Source: Stenotrophomonas maltophilia
Lineage (GTDB): Bacteria; Pseudomonadota; Gammaproteobacteria; Xanthomonadales; Xanthomonadaceae
Assembly: GCF_003205835.1 (NCBI RefSeq)
Contig: NZ_CP029773.1
Location: 466,501 to 530,500 of the forward strand
DNA: 64,000 nucleotides
Reading direction: 5' to 3'
The position numbers and the translations under genes are program-made. How positions within the stretch are numbered: the first letter of the stretch is position 1; the number at the start of each line of letters is the position of its first letter. The notes under the pieces are model-generated. The model ran no database searches, was not told the DNA's origin, and saw only the letters and a program-made list of their open reading frames with translations. Shown here in pieces: positions 42,556 to 50,670 of the stretch.

Positions 42556-42634
42556 GAAGCACAATCCTGGAAGCGGGGAAACAGGGAAACAAGCGCTCGA
42601 GGATGCCCGTGGAAACTGCGCCGATCAAACATTT

Positions 42635-42652
42635 CAACCGTACGCAACCGTA
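42635..42652. promoter_or_regulatory. Direct repeat in the fabA/dinB divergent promoter region
   Basis: CAACCGTA occurs twice (42635-42642 and 42645-42652) with a ten-base period, one helical turn, 80-97 bases upstream of fabA. The layout would suit a regulator bound twice on one face, such as a fatty acid sensor. No known binding motif is claimed. Confidence 0.4.
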
Positions 42653-42746
42653 GTGTTTTCAAGGGAATACGCGCATCCTGTTGATGTGCAACGACCATAC
42701 TTCGGCGTGTGGCCCGTTCGGCACGCCCCCGCCCTTTCCGCCTGAC

Positions 42747-43817
42747 ATGACCCGACTGCGCAAGATCATCCACGTCGACATGGACGCGTTCTACGCGTCG
42801 GTGGAGCAGCGCGACGATCCGTCACTGCGCGGCAAACCAGTGGTTGTGGCATGGCGTGGTGCACGCTCGGTGGTGTGCGCGGCCTCGTACGAGGCACGCG
42901 TGTTCGGCGTGCGTTCGGCGATGCCCGCCGTGCGTGCCGAGCGCCTGTGCCCGGACGCGATCTTCGTGCCGCCGGACTTCGCACGTTACAAGGCGGTGTC
43001 ACAGCAGGTACGCGGGATTTTCCTGCGCCACACCGACCTGGTCGAGCCGCTGTCGCTGGACGAGGCCTACCTGGACGTGACCGAGCCGAAGAGCGGCATC
43101 GAACTGGCCACCGACATCGCCCGTACCATCCGCGCGCAGATCCGCGAGGAAACCCGGCTGACTGCTTCAGCCGGGATCGCACCGAACAAATTCCTGGCCA
43201 AGATCGCCTCGGACTGGCGCAAGCCCGACGGCCAGTTCGTGATTCCACCGCAGCGGGTGGACGCGTTCCTGCTGCCACTGCCGGTGAACCGGGTGCCCGG
43301 CGTCGGCAAGGTGATGGAAGGCAAGCTGGCTGCGCGCGGCATCGTCACCTGCGGCGACCTGCGGCAGTGGGCACTGATCGACCTGGAAGAGGCGTTCGGA
43401 AGTTTTGGCCGCAGCCTGTACAACCGCGCACGCGGCATCGACGAGCGGCCGGTGGAGCCGGACCAGCAGGTGCAGTCGATCTCCTCCGAAGACACCTTCG
43501 CCGAGGATCTGCCGCTGGAAGATCTGGGTGAGGCCATCGTGCAGCTGGCGGAGAAGACCTGGAACGCCACCCGCAAGACCGAACGCGTCGGCCACACCGT
43601 GGTGCTGAAGCTGAAGACCGCGCAGTTCCGCATCCTCACCCGCAGTTTCACCCCCGAGCGCCCGCCCGAGTCGATGGAAGAACTGCGCGACATCGCCCTG
43701 GCCCTGCGCGCCCGCGTCGACCTGCCGGCGGAGACACGTTACCGCCTGGTCGGCGTCGGGCTGGGCGGCTTCCGCGAAAAGGAACCGATGGTGCAGGGCG
43801 AATTGTTCGAGCACTGA
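42747..43817 (+). CDS. dinB: DNA polymerase IV (DinB)
   Basis: The product has 356 residues starting MTRLRKIIHVDMDAFYASVE. Catalytic acids are Asp 11 in HVDMDAFYASVEQ and the pair in LSLDEAYLDVT near 105. The RxxSxPKSI-type little finger follows, and the C-terminal QGELFEH is a good sliding-clamp-binding motif. It is an error-prone Y-family polymerase for lesion bypass. No convincing LexA box was seen upstream. It is divergent from fabA. Confidence 0.95.
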   Translation: MTRLRKIIHVDMDAFYASVEQRDDPSLRGKPVVVAWRGARSVVCAASYEARVFGVRSAMPAVRAERLCPDAIFVPPDFARYKAVSQQVRGIFLRHTDLVEPLSLDEAYLDVTEPKSGIELATDIARTIRAQIREETRLTASAGIAPNKFLAKIASDWRKPDGQFVIPPQRVDAFLLPLPVNRVPGVGKVMEGKLAARGIVTCGDLRQWALIDLEEAFGSFGRSLYNRARGIDERPVEPDQQVQSISSEDTFAEDLPLEDLGEAIVQLAEKTWNATRKTERVGHTVVLKLKTAQFRILTRSFTPERPPESMEELRDIALALRARVDLPAETRYRLVGVGLGGFREKEPMVQGELFEH

Positions 43818-43825
43818 TCATTGCC

Positions 43826-43850
43826 GTGCCGACCAACGGTCGGCACCCAC
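43826..43850. repeat. SMAG-like hairpin with GTGG tip
   Basis: GTGCCGACCAACGGTCGGCA then CCCAC forms an eight-base stem. Read on the minus strand it starts GTGGGTGCCGACC, a GTGG variant of a SMAG. It follows the dinB stop by 8 bases and could act as a terminator. Confidence 0.55.
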
Positions 43851-43907
43851 CAACAGCAGCAGGTTCCATCAGCAGCAGGTTCCGACAGATGGCGGGAAAC
43901 TGTCGAA

Positions 43908-44009
43908 GGCGGGGTGGGTCCGGTTGCGGGGGCGTGAGCCGCATGGATGCGGCGACCGAGCTTACATGGACGTACTTGCAGCGTCCCCCGCAACCGGACC
44001 CACCCCGCC
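43908..44009 (+). repeat. Palindromic element, copy 3 (conserved core, private arms)
   Basis: Arms 43908-43932 and 43985-44009 pair perfectly over 25 bases. The core has GCCGCATGGATGCGGC, then AGC, CATGGACG and GCAGCGTCCCC. The core clearly matches the two copies near 3651 and 3917; the arm sequence does not. It lies between the convergent dinB and MBL genes. Confidence 0.85.
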
Positions 44010-44025
44010 ATCCCACGGATAGCCA

Positions 44026-44052
44026 GCTGTTGCTGTTGCTGTTGCTGTTGCC
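44026..44052. repeat. Short GTTGCT tandem repeat
   Basis: About four units of the hexamer GTTGCT lie beside copy 3 of the palindromic element. A similar GTTGCTGTTGC stretch is found near copies 1 and 2 (around 3852-3862). Confidence 0.7.
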
Positions 44053-44096
44053 TCTGCAGGTGCAGGGCGCAGCCCTGCAAAAGAAAACTCCTTACC

Positions 44097-45008
44097 TCAC
44101 GGCCACTGCATCTCGCCCTTGGCCACCTTCGCACTCAACTCCAGCGACGCCACGCCGTCCAGCTTCGGGTAGCGCGCCTGCATCGCCTTCACCAGCGCCG
44201 TACTGTCCTTGGCCTTTGCCGTCTCGGCGTCGAACGCGCGGATGTAGTCCGCGGTGAAGCGCAGCGCACTGGCATCCAGTGCCGCACCCGGCGCGTAATG
44301 CCCCGGCACCACCACCTTCGGCTTCAGCGCCTGCAGCCGCTGCAGGGTCTGCAGCCAGTCGGTATGCGATTTCGGCGTCTGCGTATCGGCCATCCACACG
44401 TGTTCGCCCGCCACCACCGGAATGCCACCGACGATCGCGCGTAGCGACGGCACCCACAGCACCGTGCGGTCCGGCGTCGGCCCATCCAGGCCGATCAGTG
44501 GCAGGCGCTCGCCTTCCAGCTGCAGGGCATCGCCGTCCAGCACCTGCGGCACCACGATGCGCGCCGGCACGTCGGCACCCATCTTCGGCCCCCAATAGGC
44601 CAGCTTGCCAGCCTCGGTCTGCTGGATGTGGGCAACGGTCTGCGCGGTGGCGACGATGCGCGCCTGCGGGAACGCGTCCTGCACGGTGGCCAGGCCGAAG
44701 TAGTAATCCGGATCGCCGTGGCTGATGTAGATGGTGGTCAGCTGCTTGCCGCTGGCGCGGATCAGTTCGACCAGCTTGCGCGCGTCGCTGGCAGCAAACT
44801 GCGCATTGACCAGGATCGCGTCGTGGCGGCCTTCGATCAGTACCGAGGACACCGAGAACATCGCCTGCGGGCCGGGATGGAAGGTCTGCAGGTGCAGCTG
44901 GGATTTCGTCGCCGTGGCGGGCGCTGCGGTGGCCGGCGCGGCCAGCAGCGGCGCACTGGTGAAGGTGGCGGCCAGGGCGAGGGGAAGCAGCAGGGCAGCG
45001 GTACGCAT
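44097..45008 (-). CDS. Exported MBL-fold metallohydrolase-like protein
   Basis: The product has 303 residues from the ATG at 45008. A signal peptide (LLLPLALAATFTSAPLLA, cut near residue 24) sends it to the periplasm. The fold is recognisable by LIEGRHDAILVNAQF, TTIYISHGDPDYYFGLATVQ, VVAGEHVWMADTQTP and VVVPGHYAPG. The usual H-x-H-x-D-H metal motif is replaced by SHGDPDYYFG, so one or more zinc ligands are changed. This altered motif defines a subgroup of secreted MBL proteins. Substrate unknown. Transcribed alone. Confidence 0.85.
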   Translation of the reverse strand: MRTAALLLPLALAATFTSAPLLAAPATAAPATATKSQLHLQTFHPGPQAMFSVSSVLIEGRHDAILVNAQFAASDARKLVELIRASGKQLTTIYISHGDPDYYFGLATVQDAFPQARIVATAQTVAHIQQTEAGKLAYWGPKMGADVPARIVVPQVLDGDALQLEGERLPLIGLDGPTPDRTVLWVPSLRAIVGGIPVVAGEHVWMADTQTPKSHTDWLQTLQRLQALKPKVVVPGHYAPGAALDASALRFTADYIRAFDAETAKAKDSTALVKAMQARYPKLDGVASLELSAKVAKGEMQWP

Positions 45009-45099
45009 CGGAATTCCTTGTGTAGAGCCAAGCCAATGCCCGGCTGCAGGTTCGCGTAGCGCCGGGCGCGGGCTCGGCGCTGCAAGGGACGGACGTGGA

Positions 45100-45738
45100 T
45101 CAATACGCCGCAGTGATGATCTGCTTCGGGTACTGGTGCGCTTCCAGCTCGGCGACGAACGCCGCGCCGTAGTCGGCGTAGCTGATGCGGCTGTGGCCGC
45201 CGGCATCGGCCAGGAACGCCTTGGGCTGCACGCGGTACTGGCCGCGCTCTTCGCCCGGGCCGATCTCGGCAGCCGGCGAGAAGAAGGTCCAGTCCAGGTC
45301 ATCCACTGCCTGCAGGCGGTTGAATGCCTCGCGGTGGGCCAGTGCGTACGGCTTGTAGGCCTCCGGGAAGGTGGGGGTATCGACCAGCTGCACGCCGGGT
45401 GCGACTTCGAGGCTGCCGGCGCCACCGACCACCACCAGGCGCGGTACACCGGCCTTGCGTGCGGCGGCGGCCAGCTGCGCGGCGACCTCGCCGACGCGGC
45501 CGATGTCATCGCCCGGGCGCGGGCCGTAGGCACTGGCCAGCACGTCGTGGCCGGTGATGGCGGCAACCAGGGCGTCCTGGTCATCCAGCGAGGCGATCAC
45601 CGGGTGGGCACCGGCCAGTTCAGCCGGAAGATCCTGTGCGCTGCGCACGATGACGGTGAGTTCGTGGCCGCGGGCCAGCGCGTGGCGGGCGATCTGGCGG
45701 CCGATGTTGCCGGTGGAACCAACGAGGGCGATCTTCAT
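45100..45738 (-). CDS. NmrA-like NAD(P)-binding oxidoreductase
   Basis: The product has 212 residues. The Rossmann motif is MKIALVGSTGNIGRQIARHA (G-x-x-G-x-x-G). Typical blocks are ASAYGPRPGDD, RLVVVGGAGSLEVAPGVQLV, WTFFSPAAEIGPGEERGQYR and ISYADYGAAFVAELE. These atypical short-chain proteins act as quinone reductases or redox sensors. It is divergent from a LysR regulator at 45847 across 108 bases and is the likely target of that regulator. Confidence 0.88.
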   Translation of the reverse strand: MKIALVGSTGNIGRQIARHALARGHELTVIVRSAQDLPAELAGAHPVIASLDDQDALVAAITGHDVLASAYGPRPGDDIGRVGEVAAQLAAAARKAGVPRLVVVGGAGSLEVAPGVQLVDTPTFPEAYKPYALAHREAFNRLQAVDDLDWTFFSPAAEIGPGEERGQYRVQPKAFLADAGGHSRISYADYGAAFVAELEAHQYPKQIITAAY

Positions 45739-45802
45739 GGCAGGACTCCGTGGGGCGGTGTGGGGTGGGAATGGGGCCACTCTAGGCTGCTGCAGTTGAT
45801 CG

Positions 45803-45830
45803 AAAAACAGCGTATAACGCGCTTGTTTGT
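45803..45830. promoter_or_regulatory. LysR-type operator candidate
   Basis: AAACA (45805-45809) and TGTTT (45824-45828) frame a GCG-TATAA-CGC palindrome (45810-45820) directly upstream of the LysR start at 45847. It lies between the LysR and the divergent NmrA-like gene and could also hold a -10 box (TATAAC). Confidence 0.4.
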
Positions 45831-45846
45831 TGCATGGATCGAGCAT

Positions 45847-46776
45847 ATGGACCGATTGACCGCCATGACCGTCTTCGTCGAGGTGGCCGAGCGCGGCAGC
45901 CTCACCGCCGCCGCCGAGGTGCTGGACATGTCGCGGGCGATGGTCAGCCGCTACCTGGCCGAGGTCGAGGGCTGGCTGGGCGCACGCCTGTTGCACCGGA
46001 CCACGCGCCGGGTCAGCCTGACCGGTCCTGGCGAGGCGGCACTGGCGCGCTTCCGGCAGATGCTGGCGATCGGTGAAGAACTGCAGGGCGAACTGGCCAG
46101 CGATGATCCCGAGCCGCATGGCACGTTGCGGGTGACCGCCAGCGTCTCGTTCGGGCAGAGCCATCTGGCACGGGCGGTGGCTGGCTTCGTCGCGCGCCAT
46201 CCGGCGGCGCGCATCGAGCTGCTGCTGGTCGACCGCACGGTGAACCTGGTGGAAGAGCGGGTGGACCTGGCTGTGCGCATCGCGCGCCAGATCGACCCCA
46301 GCCTGATCGCACGGCGACTGGCCACCTGCCGCTCGGTACTGTGCGCGACGCCGTCCTACCTGCAGGCGCGTGGCACGCCGACCGCGCCGGAGCATCTGGC
46401 CGCGCACAACTGCCTGACCCATCATTACGTCGGCAAGAGCCTCTGGCAGCTGCACCGCGCCGGTCGTTCGCTGTCGGTGGCGGTGGGCGGCAACATCAGC
46501 GCCAACGAGGCCTCGCTGCTGCTGGAGGCGGTGCGCGCCGGCGCCGGCATCGCCATGCTGCCGACCTACCAGGTGGCGCCGCTGCTGCGCAGTGGCGAGC
46601 TGATCGAACTGCTGCCCGATTTCAGCCTGGACGAACTGGGCATTCATGCCGTGTACGCGTCACGGCGCCAGCAGCCCGCTATCATGCGGCGATTCCTGGA
46701 TTTCCTGGGCGAGTGTTTCGCCAGCCCGGCCTTCCAGGATCTGGATTGGCGCCCACCGGGCAAGGAGAACACATGA
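45847..46776 (+). CDS. LysR-family regulator
   Basis: The product has 309 residues starting MDRLTAMTVFVEVAERGSLT. The winged helix contains LTAAAEVLDMSRAMVSRYLA and LLHRTTRRVSLTGPG; the effector domain follows (TLRVTASVSFGQSHLARAVA). It is of the same CrgA/AaeR-like group as the regulator at 22323. It is divergent from the NmrA-like gene and overlaps a methyltransferase gene by four bases (ATGA at 46773). Confidence 0.92.
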   Translation: MDRLTAMTVFVEVAERGSLTAAAEVLDMSRAMVSRYLAEVEGWLGARLLHRTTRRVSLTGPGEAALARFRQMLAIGEELQGELASDDPEPHGTLRVTASVSFGQSHLARAVAGFVARHPAARIELLLVDRTVNLVEERVDLAVRIARQIDPSLIARRLATCRSVLCATPSYLQARGTPTAPEHLAAHNCLTHHYVGKSLWQLHRAGRSLSVAVGGNISANEASLLLEAVRAGAGIAMLPTYQVAPLLRSGELIELLPDFSLDELGIHAVYASRRQQPAIMRRFLDFLGECFASPAFQDLDWRPPGKENT

Positions 46777-47564
46777 ACCATGGACAGGCCTTGATCGACC
46801 ACAACCGTGCTGCCTGGGACCGCCAGGCCAGCGAAGTGCGCGAATGGTCGCGCCCGGTGGAAAGTTCAACGATTGCCGCCGCGCGCGAAGGCCGCTGGCA
46901 GGTGCACCTGACGCCCCGCGCGTTGCCACTGGACTGGATGGGTGATGTGCGCGGCCGTCGCATCCTGTGCCTGGCCTCGGGCGGTGGTCAGCAGGCACCG
47001 GTGCTGGCCGCTGCGGGCGCTGACGTCACCGTGTTCGATCTCTCCGACGGGCAGCTGGAACAGGACCGCAGGGTCGCCGCGCGCGATGGCCTGCAGCTGC
47101 GCACCGTGCAGGGCGACATGCGCGATCTGCACGTGTTTGCCAACGACAGTTTCGATGTGGTGTTCCACCCGATCTCGAACCTGTACGTGCCTGATGTGCG
47201 CCCGGTGTGGACCGAATGCCGCCGCGTGCTGGCACGCGATGGCATGCTGATGGCCAGCTTCTACAACCCGGTGCTGTTCGTCGGCGCGCGCGATCCGCAG
47301 CTGGATGCACAGGGCCTGATCCGGCCACAGTACGCCATTCCCTATTCGGACCTGGAAGACCTGGCGCCGGCCGAGCGCGAGGCGAAGCTGGCACGGGGTG
47401 ACGCGCTGACCTTCGGCCACAGCCTGACCGAACTGATCGGTGGGCAGCTGGATGCCGGCTTCATCATCGATCGCTTCATGGAAGACTGGCAGCCGCAGCC
47501 GCGATTCCTGATCGATCGCTATCTGCCCACCTTCCTGGCGACCCGCGCGCGCCGGATCGGCTGA
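46773..47564 (+). CDS. Class I SAM-dependent methyltransferase
   Basis: The product has 263 residues. The SAM-binding motif I is RILCLASGGGQQAPVLAAAG, motif II VTVFDLSDGQLEQD, then RTVQGDMRDLHVFANDSFDV. N-terminal HNRAAWDRQASEVREWSRPV is common in a group of bacterial methyltransferases with unknown substrate. It is translationally coupled to the LysR gene before it, an odd pairing of regulator and enzyme in one operon. Confidence 0.88.
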   Translation: MNHGQALIDHNRAAWDRQASEVREWSRPVESSTIAAAREGRWQVHLTPRALPLDWMGDVRGRRILCLASGGGQQAPVLAAAGADVTVFDLSDGQLEQDRRVAARDGLQLRTVQGDMRDLHVFANDSFDVVFHPISNLYVPDVRPVWTECRRVLARDGMLMASFYNPVLFVGARDPQLDAQGLIRPQYAIPYSDLEDLAPAEREAKLARGDALTFGHSLTELIGGQLDAGFIIDRFMEDWQPQPRFLIDRYLPTFLATRARRIG

Positions 47565-47628
47565 GGCGGATCGGCGCAAAAACCAGCGGCGTACAATGGA
47601 CGGCCCCACGTCATGCAGGTGCCGTCCC

Positions 47629-48285
47629 TTGTCGTATCCCTATCCGCTGGTCGTGTTCGACCTTGATGGCACGCTGGTCGACAGCGCAGCTGATATCGCC
47701 GAAGCACTGAACCGCACGCTGGAGGACATCGGTGTGCCACGCGTGCCGGAAACCACGGTGCTCGGTTGGATCGGCGACGGTGTGCGCCGCCTGGTCGAGC
47801 AGGCCGTGCATGCCGCCGGTCGCGAAGTCGACCTGGCCGAAGTGATGCCGGTGTTCATGGTGCACTACCGTGAGTGCCTGCTGCGCAGCCCGCGCCTGTT
47901 CGACGGCGTGGCCGAAGCGCTGACGCAGCTGCGGGAACGCGCGGTGCCGCTGGCGATCTGCACCAACAAGCCCGAAGCGCTGGTGCCGCCACTGCTGCAG
48001 CACCTGGGTATCGGTGATGCGTTCGCGCTGGTGCTGGGTGGCGATTCGCTGCCGCAGCGCAAGCCCAGTGGAGAACCACTGCGGCACATCGCCGCGCACT
48101 TCGGGTTGCCGGCGGAGACCTGCCTGATGGTGGGTGATTCGTTGACCGACTACCGTGCCGCCGAAGCGGCCGGCATGCCGATCGCGCTGGTGCGCTATGG
48201 CTATCCGCGCGGCCTGGATCTGGCCACCGCAGACGCGGTGGCGGTGATCGATGACCTGCGTGAGCTGCCGGGGTTGCAGGGCTGA
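47629..48285 (+). CDS. gph: Phosphoglycolate phosphatase (Gph)
   Basis: The product has 218 residues using a TTG at 47629 (MSYPYPLVVFDLDGTLVDS), which matches the usual family N-terminus better than the ATG at 47596. HAD motif I has Asp 11 and Asp 13; ICTNKPEALV gives motif II; QRKPSGEPLRHIAAHFGL motif III; MVGDSLTDYRAAEAAGM motif IV. It salvages 2-phosphoglycolate formed in DNA repair. TACAAT at 47592 would be a -10 box, sharing GTACAATGGACGGCC with the rsmC promoter; the start at 47596 is then part of the promoter. Confidence 0.88.
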   Translation: MSYPYPLVVFDLDGTLVDSAADIAEALNRTLEDIGVPRVPETTVLGWIGDGVRRLVEQAVHAAGREVDLAEVMPVFMVHYRECLLRSPRLFDGVAEALTQLRERAVPLAICTNKPEALVPPLLQHLGIGDAFALVLGGDSLPQRKPSGEPLRHIAAHFGLPAETCLMVGDSLTDYRAAEAAGMPIALVRYGYPRGLDLATADAVAVIDDLRELPGLQG

Positions 48286-48335
48286 TGCAACGGATAATCC
48301 CGTTCGCCGGCCGGCAGACCCGGCCGACGCAATGG

Positions 48336-48412
48336 GTAGTGCCGGCCGCTGGCCGGCAACCCGGGATGCGCTGCCGAAGGTCATGATGTTGCCGGCCAGC
48401 GGCCGGCACTAC
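48336..48412. repeat. SMAG palindrome pair
   Basis: GTAGTGCCGGCCGCTGGCCG starts at 48336 and its inverted copy ends in CTAC at 48412. It separates the convergent gph and btuB genes. Confidence 0.9.
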
Positions 48413-48426
48413 CATGACCGTCGCGC

Positions 48427-50271
48427 TCACTTCGGCTGGTAACGCACGCTCAGCTGGTACTCGCGGCCCGGCTGGTTGAACCACGCTACGGTCTCGTAGC
48501 GGCGATCGAACACGTTGGCGGCACGCGCCAGCAGCGACCACTCCGGCGTCAGCGCGTACTCGGCGCGCAGGTCCAGCGTGCCGTAGCCGCCAACCTTCAC
48601 CGAGTTGCTGGCGTTGTCATAGCGCTTGCCTGCACCCTGCACGGTCAGGCCGGCGCGGAAATCGCCGAAGCGGCGGTCGATGTCCAGGCGTGCGGTCTGC
48701 TGCGCGCGGCGCGGCAGCCAGTTGTCGAACTGGGTGCTGCCGTGGGTGTGGTTGCGCGGGTCGGTATAGCTCAGCTGCGCATTGATGTCGAAGCCGGCCA
48801 GCAGCATGCCACCGGTCAGCTCGGCACCGCGGATGCGCGCCTTCTCCACCTGCCGCATCTTCATCGTGGAGGCATCGTAGGTGATCAGGTCATCGATGCG
48901 GGTCTCGTACACGTCCAGGCCCCAGTGCCAGCCCTGGCCCTGCTGCGAAACGCCGAGATTGGCGCTCTTGGACTTCTCCGGCTTCAACGTCCGCACGCCG
49001 CTCCATGGGTCGTACAGGTCGCTGAAAGTCGGTGCCTTGAACGCCGTGCCGTAGCTGGCATTGACGCGCAGGCCGTGCTCCAGTTCCATCGCCCAGCCCA
49101 CGCTGCCGGTGGCGTGGTTGCCGAACTGCTGGTTGTCGTCGTTGCGCGCGCTGGCCTGCAGCTGGTGGCGGCCGAAGCGGCCCTGGTACTGCACGAACAC
49201 GCCGGTGTTGCGGCGGCTGTCGACGAGGTAACCCGCGCTGCTGCCATCCAGGTTGTCTTCGCTCCAATCCACGCCTGCACTCAGCAGCTGGCCCTCGGCC
49301 ACGCCGAAGTCCCCCTGCAGCGAGGCGCTGTCGCGATGGGTCTGCGCGCTGCCGAACACCCCCGGTGCGCCGAAGTTGTCCGACTCGTTGTCACTGCGGC
49401 CGACGTTGGCGGTGAACGCCAGGCGTTCGGACGGGGTGTAGCGCACCTTGCCGGCCAGCACCTGCTGGCGGGTCTCCGAGTAGTTGTAGTAGCCGTCGTA
49501 GTGGTTCTTGCCGTCGGCACGCAATGCGCTGCCTTCCACGGTCCACTGGTCGTTGAAGCTGTAGCCGCCGCGCAGGCTCTTGGACAGGTTGCGGTAGCCG
49601 TCGCGGTCATGCTCGTCGGCAAAGCAGCCTGCGGAGAACACCGATGCGGAGCCGCGGCAGGCATCGATGCCGTCGGAATGCTGGTAGGCGATGTCGGCGC
49701 CGAACCAGCCGCGTTCGGTGCCACCGCCGATGCCGCCACTGGCTTCGCGCAGGCCATTGCTGCCGCCACCGAGCTGGAAGTGCGGGGCGAAGTCACCCTG
49801 GTTGCGGCGGGTGAAGATCTGGATCACGCCACCGATGGCGTCGGCGCCGTACAGGCTGGACTGCGGGCCACGCACGATTTCCAAGCGTTCGATCTGCGCC
49901 AGCGGCAGGTCCTGGTACATGGCCAGGCCGAGGTCGGCGCTGTTGATGCGCACGCCATCGACCAGCACCACGGTGTGGCCCGAGTTGGTGCCACGCAGGA
50001 ACAGCGAGCTCTGCTTGCCCAGGCCGCCGGCATTGGTCAGGTTGATGCCGGCGCGGCCGCGCAGCAGTTCCTGCAGCGAGGTGGCCTGGCTGGATTCGAT
50101 CTGCGCGCGGTCGATCACCTGGGCCGGCGCGATGCTGTCCTGCAGGGCAATCGGGGTGCGGGTGGCGGTAACCAGGATCTGGTCGAGCGCGGTGGTGTCA
50201 TCGGCGGCCTGGGCCAGCGCGGGCAGGGCGGCCAGCACGGCCAGGGACAGCATTCGGGACTGCAGCTTCAT
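48427..50271 (-). CDS. btuB: TonB-dependent vitamin B12 receptor BtuB
   Basis: The product has 614 residues, the same as E. coli BtuB. A signal peptide (cut after AQA, residue 22) is followed by a TonB box in LDQILVTATRTP near 30-40, a plug domain (LLRGRAGINLTNAGG, FLRGTNSGHTVVLVDGVRIN, RGPQSSLYGADAIGGVIQI) and a 22-strand barrel ending in LSVRYQPK. The cobalamin riboswitch upstream on the same strand fixes the identity: it imports B12 across the outer membrane. Start ATG at 50271. Confidence 0.95.
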   Translation of the reverse strand: MKLQSRMLSLAVLAALPALAQAADDTTALDQILVTATRTPIALQDSIAPAQVIDRAQIESSQATSLQELLRGRAGINLTNAGGLGKQSSLFLRGTNSGHTVVLVDGVRINSADLGLAMYQDLPLAQIERLEIVRGPQSSLYGADAIGGVIQIFTRRNQGDFAPHFQLGGGSNGLREASGGIGGGTERGWFGADIAYQHSDGIDACRGSASVFSAGCFADEHDRDGYRNLSKSLRGGYSFNDQWTVEGSALRADGKNHYDGYYNYSETRQQVLAGKVRYTPSERLAFTANVGRSDNESDNFGAPGVFGSAQTHRDSASLQGDFGVAEGQLLSAGVDWSEDNLDGSSAGYLVDSRRNTGVFVQYQGRFGRHQLQASARNDDNQQFGNHATGSVGWAMELEHGLRVNASYGTAFKAPTFSDLYDPWSGVRTLKPEKSKSANLGVSQQGQGWHWGLDVYETRIDDLITYDASTMKMRQVEKARIRGAELTGGMLLAGFDINAQLSYTDPRNHTHGSTQFDNWLPRRAQQTARLDIDRRFGDFRAGLTVQGAGKRYDNASNSVKVGGYGTLDLRAEYALTPEWSLLARAANVFDRRYETVAWFNQPGREYQLSVRYQPK

Positions 50272-50395
50272 GGGGGACTCCAGGTGCCACGCACGCCCGC
50301 GTGGCGAAGGGGAGGAGCCGCGAAGGCAGGCATGCGCCGACGCCGCAGCGCAGGCCGCGGTCATCCAGCGCCATGCCCACCGCATCGCGACCTGA

Positions 50396-50596
50396 GGCTT
50401 CCGGGCCGGTCTCCGGGCTTGCCGCCGGGTGGCGCGAGGCCACCGTCCAGGCGCCTTCCCATGCCTGCGGCACAGTGGCGGTGTTGCCTGGAACTGACGT
50501 GCTTACCGTTGCGGGGGCAGCGCCGGCCTGGCGTGGCATCACGCGTCACCGGCTTCCCGTTTCAACCTGCCGGCCGTGGCCGCAGGTCACCTGGAA
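50396..50596 (-). promoter_or_regulatory. Cobalamin riboswitch upstream of btuB
   Basis: On the minus strand the leader has, in order, GGTTGAAACGGGAAGCCGGT, GCTGCCCCCGCAACGGTAAG, CCACTGTGCCGCAGGCATGG, GGAAGGCGCCTGGA and the B12 box AAGCCCGGAGACCGGCC (50404-50420). These are the conserved blocks of the adenosylcobalamin-class aptamer. It ends some 125 bases before the btuB ATG, and would switch btuB off when B12 is plentiful. Confidence 0.95.
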
Positions 50597-50670
50597 GTGC
50601 GCGCAGTCTACGGCATCGCCAGCTGGTAGAGTGAGGAGCGTCGCACGCGCATCTGGTTGGAACCTGGAAC

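Noticed and set aside
42661..42746. LexA box upstream of dinB
   Set aside because: I looked for a palindromic LexA-type site before dinB and found none that matches known consensus forms.
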